Source: Frankia tisae
Lineage (GTDB): Bacteria; Actinomycetota; Actinomycetes; Frankiales; Frankiaceae
Length of the DNA stretch: 43,792 bases
Direction of reading: 5' to 3'
NCBI RefSeq assembly: GCF_025403405.1
Contig: NZ_JANEZT010000007.1
Coordinates: 1-43,792, forward strand
In this document: positions 16,557-24,160 of the stretch, piece by piece
How positions within the stretch are numbered: position 1 is the first letter of the stretch
How the letters are laid out: every line of letters begins with the position of its first letter
The notes under the pieces: generated by a model
Seen by the model: the letters and a program-made list of their open reading frames with translations, nothing else
Databases searched by the model: none
Told to the model about the DNA's origin: nothing
Translations under genes and position numbers: made by a program

Positions 16557-17579
16557 TCAGACCCCCCGGTCGGCGTCGGGGGTGACGCGGTTGAGCACGA
16601 TGTTGACGAGCAGGTTGAACACCACGACAAGGACGACCGAGACGACGAGCACACCCTGCACGGCCGGCACGTCGCCACGGACCGCGGCCTGGCTGGCGTA
16701 CACGCCGTACCCGGAGAGCCCGAAGATCGCCTCGATGATCACCGCGCCGCCCAGCAGGTTGGGGAACTTCAGGCCGAGGACCGCCAACGCCGGCGCGATG
16801 CCGTTGCGCAGCACGTGCACGAAGAAGATCCGGCGCGGGCCGAGGCCGCGCACGATCGCGCCGGTGACGTAGTTCCCGCGGTAGGCCGACACCAGGCCGT
16901 TGCGCAGCTGCCGGGCGACGTCGGCGGCCGTGTCGAAGCTGAGCGCGATCGCGGGGAGGATCAGGTGGCTCAGCCACGGGCCCAGCCCGGCCTGGATCGG
17001 CACGTAGCCGGCGGCCGGCAGGATCTGCAGGCCGACCGCGAACACCGCCGCCAGCCCGATTCCCACGATGAACGGCGGCAGCACGGAGATGACCGTGGTG
17101 AAGGTCGTGATCGCCCGGTCGGGCCAACGGGTGTGGAAGTGGGCGGCGAGCGCGCCGAGCAGAAAGCCGAACACGATGCCGAGGACGAGCGCGACCCCGG
17201 CGGCCGAGAGCGTGATGGCGGCCCGCTGGCCGAGCGCGTGCGCCACGCTCAGCCCGTTGTACCAGCTTGTTCCCAGATCGCCGTGCAGGACCGAGCCGAG
17301 CCAGTCCCCGTACTGCACGAGGAAGGGTCGGTCCAGGCCCCACTTGTGCTCGATGGCCGCCACGGCCTGCGGGGAGGCCGCGTCGCCGAGCTGCAGGTAG
17401 GCGGGGCTGCGCCCGCTGAGATGCCCGAGCAGGTAGGTGAGGAAGGTGCCGAGCAGGAACACCGGGACGAAGATCGCGAGCAGCCGGGCGGTCGAGGCGA
17501 CCGCCCGGCCGATCCGGTGAGCGACCACGCCACGACGGGCGGCAGGCGGCGCGGTGAGCGCAGACGGTGGTGCGGACAC
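16557..17579 (-). CDS. ABC transporter permease, DppB/OppB type
   Basis: The 340-residue membrane protein has the DppB/OppB layout. A first membrane helix lies near residues 33-51 and is followed by the periplasmic loop ending in HKWGLDRPFLVQYGDWLGSV and HGDLGTSW. The EAA loop is ARQLRNGLVSAYRGNYV, and the usual IFGLSGYGVY motif comes before the last helices. The GTG start follows GGGAG. It lies 58 bases downstream of the binding-protein gene in the same operon. Confidence 0.93.
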   Translation of the reverse strand: MSAPPSALTAPPAARRGVVAHRIGRAVASTARLLAIFVPVFLLGTFLTYLLGHLSGRSPAYLQLGDAASPQAVAAIEHKWGLDRPFLVQYGDWLGSVLHGDLGTSWYNGLSVAHALGQRAAITLSAAGVALVLGIVFGFLLGALAAHFHTRWPDRAITTFTTVISVLPPFIVGIGLAAVFAVGLQILPAAGYVPIQAGLGPWLSHLILPAIALSFDTAADVARQLRNGLVSAYRGNYVTGAIVRGLGPRRIFFVHVLRNGIAPALAVLGLKFPNLLGGAVIIEAIFGLSGYGVYASQAAVRGDVPAVQGVLVVSVVLVVVFNLLVNIVLNRVTPDADRGV

Positions 17580-17637
17580 TGGATCTACTCCCGTTGATCT
17601 TCGTCGTGCGGGCTACTCGCCGGTCGGATGGGTCAGC

Positions 17638-19191
17638 TCAGTCGCCGTGCGTGAACGTGACGCCCTTCCAGCTCAGGAAGCCGTCGATCGCGGGCAGGTC
17701 GGAGAGCGACTTCTTCTTGGCGATGGCAGTGGCGGCGGTGAACAGCGACACCGTAGTGCCGTTCTCGTACCCGGCCTTGGCGGCGGCCTGGAGTCGGGGC
17801 TCGTAGTCCGGCGAGTCGAGGGGCGTGGCCCGGACCGCCTTGAGCGCCGCCTGGAAGGGCGCGGACGTGTAGGGAGAGCTCAGGTTGAGCACGCCCCCGG
17901 TGTCGTAGTGCTCGGTGAGCGCCTGGACGTGGGAGTCACGGCCGACGTAACCGAACAGCGACGCGGCGAGGGTCTTGCCGTAGTAGCCCTTGCCCCAGTT
18001 GGCGAAGTCGGTCAGCTTGATCGTCGTCTTGATGCCGACCGCCTTGAGCTGTCCCTGGAGGACTTCCGCGATCTGGTCGACGTTGTTGGCGATACCGGCG
18101 AGCTCGAAGGAGATCGCACCGTCCGCGTAGCCGGCCTTGGCGAGAATCTCCCGGGCGCGGGCGGGGTTGTAGGGGTGCTCGGCTTCCAGCGCGTCGACGT
18201 AGGCCGGGTGCCCCTTGGGGAAGGGCTGGTGGGTCGGCTCGCCCTCGCCGAATCCGAGCTTGCTGGCGAACTCGGCGGGGTTGACGGCGTAGCGGATCGC
18301 CTCGATGACCTTCGGGTCGGTGAACGGCGCCTTGTTGCGGTTGAGGCTCAGGAACTGCGACCCCCACTGGCGGTCGACCCCCGCCAGGATGTCGAAGCCC
18401 GCGCTGCGCGCCTGCTGGATCTGTGCCCCGTCGATCTGGGCGAAGTTGTACACGCCGGACTGCAGGCCCGGCACGAGCGTGCTCGCGTCGATGCCGAAGT
18501 CGATCTCGATCCGCTTGACGTGGATGTTCGCCGCGTCCCAGTAGCCGTCCCACTTCTCCAGGACGATCTTCGATTCCGGGACGAGATCCACGACCTTGAA
18601 CGGGCCGGCGCCGACCGGGAGCGTCTGGCTGAGCTTGACCGGGTCCGCCGCCGCGGCCACCTTGCTGGGCAGCATGCCGCCGCGCACGGCGAGCAGGCGG
18701 GGGATCTGGTAGTCCTGCTGGCCGAGGTCGAGCCGCACCGTGAGGTCGTCGATCACGGTCGCCGACTTGACGTTGTTGTACGACCCCTTCAGCGCCGAGT
18801 TCTGCTGCGTCTTGATCCGGTCGATGTTGAACTTGACGGCCTCGGCGTTGACCGGCGACCCGTCCTGGAAGGTCAGCTTGGGACGGAGCCGGATGGTGAT
18901 CTTGTCGCCAGCCGGGTTGTACTCGTAGCCCTCGGCGAGGGCCGGTTTCACGTCACGCTTCTCGTCCAGCGTGAACAACGACTCGTAGATGGGCGTGAGG
19001 TAGTTCGTCGCCCCGGTCGATCCGGTGACGACCGGGTCCCAGGCGGTGGGAATCTGCTTGGTCCCCCAGTGGACCGTGTCCGTGCCACTCCCCCCGCTGG
19101 CGGCCGAGCCGCCCGAGCATCCGGCGAGGAGAGCACCGGCCGTCACCAGCGCGGTGAGCACGCCGAGGCGCCTCTTCGTCGTTCTGATCAT
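17638..19191 (-). CDS. ABC transporter substrate-binding lipoprotein, family 5
   Basis: The 517-residue protein begins with a lipoprotein signal: basic n-region RTTKRRLG, hydrophobic core, and lipobox LLAGC with Cys25. The mature part has the SBP family 5 features: LTFQDGSPVNAEAVKFNIDR, QTLPVGAGPFKV and the AIRYAVNPAEFASKLGFGEG region. Family members bind peptides, nickel, opines or other organic solutes. Together with the monooxygenases in the same operon, a non-peptide organic substrate seems possible, but this is inference. The ATG follows GGAGAG closely. It is the first gene of the minus-strand run, so the operon promoter should lie between 19192 and the divergent regulator gene. Confidence 0.93.
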   Translation of the reverse strand: MIRTTKRRLGVLTALVTAGALLAGCSGGSAASGGSGTDTVHWGTKQIPTAWDPVVTGSTGATNYLTPIYESLFTLDEKRDVKPALAEGYEYNPAGDKITIRLRPKLTFQDGSPVNAEAVKFNIDRIKTQQNSALKGSYNNVKSATVIDDLTVRLDLGQQDYQIPRLLAVRGGMLPSKVAAAADPVKLSQTLPVGAGPFKVVDLVPESKIVLEKWDGYWDAANIHVKRIEIDFGIDASTLVPGLQSGVYNFAQIDGAQIQQARSAGFDILAGVDRQWGSQFLSLNRNKAPFTDPKVIEAIRYAVNPAEFASKLGFGEGEPTHQPFPKGHPAYVDALEAEHPYNPARAREILAKAGYADGAISFELAGIANNVDQIAEVLQGQLKAVGIKTTIKLTDFANWGKGYYGKTLAASLFGYVGRDSHVQALTEHYDTGGVLNLSSPYTSAPFQAALKAVRATPLDSPDYEPRLQAAAKAGYENGTTVSLFTAATAIAKKKSLSDLPAIDGFLSWKGVTFTHGD

Positions 19192-19868
19192 TTCTCTCCG
19201 ATCGGATGGGATCGTTCGCGCGCCGCAACGGCTGCACCGGCGGTCGTCGCATGACAGGCGCGATGGTCCGGGCGACGGGAGCGATGTCCCGTCGCCGTTG
19301 GCGAGGTCGTTGTGGGGGTCGGGGTCGGGGTCGGGGTCGTTGTCGGGGTCGGGGTTCTCGTCCTCGCCCCGGCCGGCCGGCCGGCCGGGTCACGGTGCCC
19401 GGCGACGGCGCATCAGGGGGACGTGTTCGAACCCGGCGCCACGGCTCTGGAGCGCGGGTGGACTGTGGGGTTACTGCTCAGGCTCGTCAGGGACCGGGTC
19501 GCGGACGACCGCGGATCGGCCCCGCGAGGATGTCGCGTGACTCGTGACTCGTGACTGGAGCATTCACGCTCGGGGGCGCCGCCTGGGCCCCCGTCACTCA
19601 CCGACAGATGGCGCTACCGGTGCGCATGAGGTCGACCTCACGGCAGGTGACGAGCGGCATGAGCGTGCGAAGCCCCGGCACGCCTGCCCTCGGTTCCTCG
19701 ATCGTCACGCGACTGATCAAAGCCGTCCGGAGGGACGATGTCAACCCATGTTGTAATGATTTCCGGCGAGTCACCCGAGGTAACTAGCGCTTAACCAGCC
19801 ACATCGCCCCTGCGACTCATGGCATCATCCCTTGACGAGCATCCGGTTCGAGCCGTCCGAGGAGTCAC
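19192..19868. other. divergent regulatory region between the ABC operon and the CGNR gene
   Basis: This 677-base stretch separates two divergent genes and has no convincing coding frame. Contents: a run of G tracts at 19314-19354 (listed), a GGCC-rich palindromic run near 19371-19388, and a three-copy GTGACTC-type tandem repeat at about 19534-19556. No clear -35/-10 pair for either gene could be fixed. Confidence 0.65.
19314..19354 (+). other. G-quadruplex-type sequence
   Basis: Six runs of four or more G (19314-19318, 19321-19324, 19327-19330, 19333-19336, 19345-19348, 19351-19354) are separated mostly by TC. This meets the usual G4 pattern with very short loops. It lies about 123-163 bases upstream of the binding-protein start codon, on the strand that would be template for that operon. 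Confidence 0.75.
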
Positions 19869-20528
19869 GTGACCCCATCCGTTGCGGTCGAGTCCGCCCC
19901 GATGCGCACGACCACCCGCACCAGACGGGTCGACACCGGCAGCCTTTGTCTCGACCTCGTCGCCACCCGCACCCCGAACGGCCCGAACAGCCCGCACGAC
20001 CCGGACAGCCCGGACAGCCCGGACAGCCCGGACAGCCCGGACAGCCCGGACCTGCTTGCCACCACAGACGGCATGGCGGCGTGGCTCGGCACCCTCAACC
20101 TGCCGACCCCGGCGGCCGGGCTCACCTCGCGTGACGTGGGCCGGATCCAGGTACTGCGCGCCGCCGTGGACCGCCTCGTCCGGGCCCGGCTCGCCGGCGC
20201 CGGCCCCGATCCCGAGGACGTCGGGCACCTCAACGTCTGCGCCGCGGCGCCGACGCCGACGTTCTTCCTCCGCGGGGATGCCTGGGCGCGGATCGAGGTC
20301 CCGCAGCCCGACCTGGCCGGCGTGCTGTCCGTCCTCGCGCGGGACGCAGTGCACCTGTTGACCACCAGCGAGCCGAGCCGCCTACGCTCCTGCGAGGGCT
20401 GCGGGCTCGCCTTCTACGACCGCTCGCCCTCCGGGGCCAGGCGATGGTGCTCGATGAGGCGCTGCGGCGAGCGCTCAGCCTCCGCCAACTACCGCAGACG
20501 CCACGCCGAACCGACGACAGCGACCTAG
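19869..20528 (+). CDS. CGNR zinc-finger protein with ABATE domain, putative regulator
   Basis: The 219-residue protein has the two-part layout of the CGNR family. The N-terminal ABATE-type region begins at TGSLCLDLVATR. The C-terminal zinc ribbon is CEGCGLAFYD...RWCSMRRCGERSASANYRRRH. The family motif CGNR is CGER here, while the four zinc-binding cysteines are kept. Such proteins are thought to be stress-linked transcription regulators. Residues about 44-61 are a (DSP)n repeat encoded by a 9-base tandem repeat. The GTG start has GAGGAG eight bases upstream. It is divergent from the ABC/monooxygenase operon and is the only regulator gene near it, so it may control that operon, which is inference. 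Confidence 0.85.
   Translation: MTPSVAVESAPMRTTTRTRRVDTGSLCLDLVATRTPNGPNSPHDPDSPDSPDSPDSPDSPDLLATTDGMAAWLGTLNLPTPAAGLTSRDVGRIQVLRAAVDRLVRARLAGAGPDPEDVGHLNVCAAAPTPTFFLRGDAWARIEVPQPDLAGVLSVLARDAVHLLTTSEPSRLRSCEGCGLAFYDRSPSGARRWCSMRRCGERSASANYRRRHAEPTTAT
20000..20050. repeat. 9-base tandem repeat inside the CGNR gene
   Basis: CCCGGACAG is repeated five times plus a partial copy, encoding (Asp-Ser-Pro)n. It sits between the first strand of the ABATE region and the following helix, so it would lengthen a loop. Confidence 0.92.
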
Positions 20529-20558
20529 CCGTGGCCTGGCCGAGTGGACCCCATGTGT

Positions 20559-20655
20559 TCACTGGTCGTAGGCGATCTGATGGGTGATGGGCGCGGCGTT
20601 CCGGTTGCGCCAGATCGCCGCGGCCGGCGCCAGGATCCGCCGGGCGACCCGGGCC
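20559..20655 (-). pseudogene. transposase C-terminal relic
   Basis: The minus strand encodes RRILAPAAAIWRNRN followed by ITHQIAYDQ and a TGA stop at 20559. Transposases of IS5/IS982-type DDE families often end in LAxAIWHNWxxGxPxxRSLIAYDH, which this resembles in order and spacing. The catalytic part is not present upstream, so only a tail remains. The exact IS family cannot be fixed. Confidence 0.5.
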
Positions 20656-20684
20656 GAGCCTCAGCCTGGCAGTCTGTGATGCCC

Positions 20685-20732
20685 CAGGCCGAGGTGGCTC
20701 TCGGGAGACAGGCCGAGGTGGCTCTCGGGAGA
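20685..20732. repeat. 24-base direct repeat, two perfect copies
   Basis: The unit beginning CAGGCCGAGGTGGCTCTCGG occurs twice head to tail (20685-20708 and 20709-20732). It is non-coding as far as can be seen. Confidence 0.92.
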
Positions 20733-20904
20733 GTCGTCGACAGGACTCGATGAGCTGGCGATCTTCGCCGGTAGCCTCGCTGTCACCGGCCCGCTCGGTC
20801 TCTACGCGAGGGCGGCACCGTGATGCCCGGCTCGGCCGGCGATACCCCGCGGAGTCTGGGCCGCCCGGGGTCCCGCGCACCCATCGGCCGCCGCGTCTCT
20901 CGCA

Positions 20905-21020
20905 TCTTCTGTGACCAGTTGCGCACGGAGTCATGCCGAGGTTCAGGCACGGTTTTTCGACCCAGGACCGTGTCTGCACCTCGGCATGATCTGGCCGCGA
21001 TCTGGCCGCGATCTGGCCGG
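20905..21020 (+). repeat. palindromic dispersed repeat, copy 2
   Basis: TCATGCCGAGGT at 20931-20942 pairs with ACCTCGGCATGA at 20978-20989. An inner stem CACGGT (20948-20953) pairs with ACCGTG (20967-20972). Flanks resemble those of copy 1 read on the minus strand. On the right it runs into three tandem copies of an 11-base unit ATCTGGCCGCG (about 20989-21020), of which copy 1 has about two degenerate copies. Confidence 0.85.
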
Positions 21021-21137
21021 CAATCGGGTTGGCGGGGACGCGGGCGGCAACAGGCCGGGACCGCGCCGAGATGGGTGGCTAGCAGGGTCAGCTGGCGACC
21101 ACCCAGGGTGGCGAAACAAGGGCGGTGATCAGCCGGG

Positions 21138-21926
21138 TCAGCCGCCGATGACCTTGCGGTACTCGCGTGGGCCGTCGTAGTCGTTCACCGCATAGTGCCA
21201 GGTGGCTTGATTGTCCCAGATCACGAAATCCCCGGGCTTCCAGCCGAAGCTCACGGTGTAGTTGGGCGAGGAGGCGTGCGCCAACAGCAACGGCAGGAGG
21301 GCCTCCCCCTCAGCCGCGTTGATGCCGGTCAGGCGGATTGCCGACGAGCTGATGAAGAGCCCCTTGCGGCCCGTGTGACGGTGGGTGCGCACCACCGGGT
21401 GCTCGACGGTACCGGTCACCGGCGGCCGATTGTAGGTCCCGTCCCCCGGATAATCGCTGTACACGGCGTTGACCGACTCCAGTAGCCGCTTGAACGGCTC
21501 GGACAGGCCGTCGTACGCCGCCTGCAGATCGGCCCACAGCGTACGACCGCCGACCTCCGGCACCACCTGATAGGTCAGTGACTCGATGTTGAAAGGCGGG
21601 TTCCGCCAGGTGCCGCCGACATGCCACTGCGCGGCTGCGCCCCCCTTTTCGAGGTTGAAGACGTACACCAGCCGGTTGCCCTCGTAGCGGTGCAGCCACC
21701 GGGGGTGGTCGAACGGCTTGTCGAAGATCTGCACGGCCTTCACGTGCGCGTCCGGTGCGAGGTGCTGGCCACGGAAGACCAGGACCTTGTGCTTCCAGAA
21801 GTCCTCGCGCAGGGCTTCTGCGGTGGCGTCGTCGACGGCGCCCGTCAGATCGACGCCGACGATCTCGGCGCCGAGGACGGGGCTGGCCGGACGGGTTTCG
21901 TAAGGTGCGGTTCGGGTGGCGGTCAC
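21138..21926 (-). CDS. TauD/TfdA-family Fe(II)/2-oxoglutarate enzyme with HxG in place of HxD
   Basis: The 262-residue protein is a TauD/TfdA homologue of usual length. It has GAEIVGVDLTG near the start, EDFWKHKVLVFRGQ, the region WHVGGTWRNPP (101-111), HPVVRTHRHTGRKGLFIS, and the C-terminal WDNQATWHYAVNDY with distal His244 and the 2-oxoglutarate-binding Arg254 close by. Active hydroxylases of this family bind iron with HxD in WHxDxTW. Here the residues are His102, Val103, Gly104, so the carboxylate ligand is missing, while proximal His, distal His and Arg are kept. Fe/2OG halogenases have Gly or Ala at this site, so a halogenase-like or otherwise altered chemistry is possible. An inactive protein is the other option. 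It stands alone, with no amino acid carrier gene beside it. Confidence 0.9.
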   Translation of the reverse strand: MTATRTAPYETRPASPVLGAEIVGVDLTGAVDDATAEALREDFWKHKVLVFRGQHLAPDAHVKAVQIFDKPFDHPRWLHRYEGNRLVYVFNLEKGGAAAQWHVGGTWRNPPFNIESLTYQVVPEVGGRTLWADLQAAYDGLSEPFKRLLESVNAVYSDYPGDGTYNRPPVTGTVEHPVVRTHRHTGRKGLFISSSAIRLTGINAAEGEALLPLLLAHASSPNYTVSFGWKPGDFVIWDNQATWHYAVNDYDGPREYRKVIGG

Positions 21927-22384
21927 CGCGACCCCCTCTGGGTGAGAGATGGAAAACTCGATCGGAGACGAAGTAGCGCAGCGCCCCCTCGGAAGAGGTG
22001 GCGACAGAGCTCGGCACCCGCTATCCAGCAGGTGGAAGAATGCGCGCGGCGTGGGCGCTGAAGGGCCTTCGTCACACGAACGCGGCCGGTATGCCGAACA
22101 CCGGAACCTGACAAGCGTCGCACCACGACGGAAGCACCGTCAACCGTCCGGTCAATTCACTACGTGATTACTGCCGGACTGTTTCTTCAGACGACCACTG
22201 CCCGCGCCATGCATCACCCTCGGGTGGGGCACGGCAGGTCCGAGCGACCGAAGATCATCGACAGGGACTGTCGCGGATCGGACACGACCGATCCTGGCTG
22301 GGTGGCAACGTGCGCGGGAGGGTAGGCGTCAACTGTGTGTCGGGATCCTGGTACCGGGAACTCGCTGAGCCGCGGGGAGAGGTC
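21927..22384. other. divergent intergenic region between TauD-family and kinase genes
   Basis: About 460 bases with no coding frame that can be supported. For the minus-strand gene, TTGTCA followed after 17 bases by TACCGG (about 22082-22110) is a weak promoter candidate. A 7-base inverted repeat before the kinase gene is listed separately. Confidence 0.5.
22275..22294. repeat. inverted repeat upstream of the kinase gene
   Basis: GGATCGG and CCGATCC, perfect 7-base arms with a 6-base spacer, lie about 90 bases before the kinase start codon. It could be an operator or a small hairpin in the leader. Confidence 0.5.
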
Positions 22385-24148
22385 ATGTTGACGCCTTTGC
22401 AGGCAGCGGACCCGCGGCAGATCGGTCCATATCAGGTCCGCCAACGCATCGGTTCCGGTGGCATGGGAATCGTCTACCTGGCGTTCGGTCCCGACGGCCA
22501 GCCGGTCGCCCTCAAGGTGCCGCGCATGCTCCAGAAGGACGGCTTCCGCGTCCGCTTCCGCGTCGAGGTCGAGGCCGCGAGCCGGGTGCGCGGACGGTTC
22601 GTGGCCGCCGTGGTGGACGCCGACGTGGACGCCGAGCAGCCCTGGTACGCCGCCGAATACGTCGAGGGTGCCAGCCTCGCCTCGGCGGTCGCCACCCATG
22701 GACCGCTGGCGGGCCGGATGCTCGACTCGCTGGCATCCGGGCTGGCCGAGGCGCTGGTGGCCATTCACGCCGGCGGCGTCGTTCACCGCGACATCAAGCC
22801 AGCCAACATCATCCTCGCGTGGGACGGCCCCAAGGTCATCGACTTCGGGATCGCGCGGTCCGTCGACACCACGAACCACACCCGCACCGGCGCGGTGCTC
22901 GGCAGCGGCCTGTGGATGGCACCCGAGCAGATCCGCGGCGAACGAGCCGGATCGGCCACGGACGTGTTCGCCTGGGGAACCTGCGTGGTCTTCGCGGCGA
23001 GTGGACGGCCGCCGTTCGACAGCGAAAGCATCGAGGCGGTAGCCGTGCGGATTCTGCGGACGGAGCCGGACCTCGTCGGCGTCCCGGAACATCTCGCGCA
23101 GATCGTCGGACGGGCGCTCGAGAAGGATCCGGCGGCACGTCCGACGGCGACGGATATCGCCTTCTGGCTCGCCGAGAGCGGCATCACGTCGGGCGGCGCG
23201 GACGACGTGGCCACCTCTGTGCCCGCACCCGGGGACCGCGGTGGCAACGGTGGCGGTGCCAGCGTGGTTGATGGTTACACAGGCGGCGATGTCGGCACGG
23301 GCGGTGGCGCCGGCACGGGCGGTGGCGGTGCGGGCCGTCAGCCGGGTTCGGCCGTCCCGCGAGGCCGTCGGCGGGCCGTACCGGTCGTGGCGGTGGGTGC
23401 TGCGTGCCTGCTTCTGCTGCTCGCAGCGGTGGCCTGGGCGGTGCTCCCGACCGGCCGGCCGGGTCTCACGGGAGCCCGGGCCCAGGCCGGAGTGACGGCC
23501 AGGGCGCCGGCCGGTTCGACCACCGGCTCGGTCGGCCCGCCGGCCACCACGCCAGCCGGTTCGAGCACAGGCGCGGTCGATGTCTCCCCGACCGGCGGGC
23601 CGGGCGGGCCGGCGGGCGCGGGCGTGGCCACCTCGCCGGGCCAGGGGGGCACGACGGCGGTGACCGGCCATGAGCGGGGCGGTGCAGGACAGGTGACCGC
23701 CACGGGAACGGCACGGTCGACGTGTGGCATCAGGAGCATGTGGGATGCGGAGACATTCGTCCAGGGCGAAGGAATGCAGGTCAGTGAATTCAGGGGCTAC
23801 GATCAGGGGCGTAGCCTCAACGTCGTGCTCGGTATGCTCCAGGAACCGGCGGGGACCAACATCGTGCGCGCCTTCTTCTTCGTGGGCGAGTGCTTCATCG
23901 GTTACGACGCCACCGAACCGAGTAGTGACGTGACCTTGGTACGTGCCGCGAACGACGTCAACAAACAAGTAGTCCTCCGGTACGCGCTGTATGCCCCGGG
24001 CGACTCGTTCTGCTGCCCCAGCGGAAAATCCACCGATGTGACCTTCACCCTGACGGGCAATCCACCCGCCGTCACCAACGACGGCACGCTCCCGTCCGCC
24101 GGGCAGACCGCCCCACTGAGCCGCCGGTGGCACGGCCGTTCGGCATAG
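22385..24148 (+). CDS. membrane Ser/Thr protein kinase (PknB-like) with extracytoplasmic domain
   Basis: The 587-residue protein has a Hanks-type kinase domain at about 14-285. It shows the glycine loop IGSGGMGIVY, catalytic Lys44 in VALKVPR, HRDIKPAN at 134-141 and DFG at 153-155, with an activation segment ending GSGLWMAPEQ. After a Gly-rich linker a single membrane helix lies at about 330-353. Outside is a Gly/Thr/Pro-rich stalk and a domain of about 130 residues from CGIRSMWDAETF to the end, with a Cys-Cys pair (SFCCPSGKS). That domain resembles actinobacterial LppP/LprE-like or sensor domains, which is inference. ATG 22385 after GGGGAGAGG is preferred to the GTG at 22310. The ligand and substrates are unknown. 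It converges with the recD2 gene, 12 bases away. Confidence 0.92.
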   Translation: MLTPLQAADPRQIGPYQVRQRIGSGGMGIVYLAFGPDGQPVALKVPRMLQKDGFRVRFRVEVEAASRVRGRFVAAVVDADVDAEQPWYAAEYVEGASLASAVATHGPLAGRMLDSLASGLAEALVAIHAGGVVHRDIKPANIILAWDGPKVIDFGIARSVDTTNHTRTGAVLGSGLWMAPEQIRGERAGSATDVFAWGTCVVFAASGRPPFDSESIEAVAVRILRTEPDLVGVPEHLAQIVGRALEKDPAARPTATDIAFWLAESGITSGGADDVATSVPAPGDRGGNGGGASVVDGYTGGDVGTGGGAGTGGGGAGRQPGSAVPRGRRRAVPVVAVGAACLLLLLAAVAWAVLPTGRPGLTGARAQAGVTARAPAGSTTGSVGPPATTPAGSSTGAVDVSPTGGPGGPAGAGVATSPGQGGTTAVTGHERGGAGQVTATGTARSTCGIRSMWDAETFVQGEGMQVSEFRGYDQGRSLNVVLGMLQEPAGTNIVRAFFFVGECFIGYDATEPSSDVTLVRAANDVNKQVVLRYALYAPGDSFCCPSGKSTDVTFTLTGNPPAVTNDGTLPSAGQTAPLSRRWHGRSA

Positions 24149-24160
24149 GCCGTTCGACTG

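Larger units (their letters stand above)
20529..21137. other. gene-poor stretch with transposase relic and repeats
   Basis: About 610 bases between the CGNR gene and the TauD-family gene. It holds a minus-strand transposase C-terminal relic, a perfect 24-base direct repeat and copy 2 of the palindromic repeat, each listed. No intact gene was found. Confidence 0.7.

Noticed and set aside
20000-20050. CRISPR-like array
   Set aside because: The 9-base units are directly abutting with no spacers and encode a peptide repeat.
22310-22384. Upstream GTG start for the Ser/Thr kinase
   Set aside because: The added residues are not part of the kinase fold and ATG 22385 has a strong ribosome binding site.
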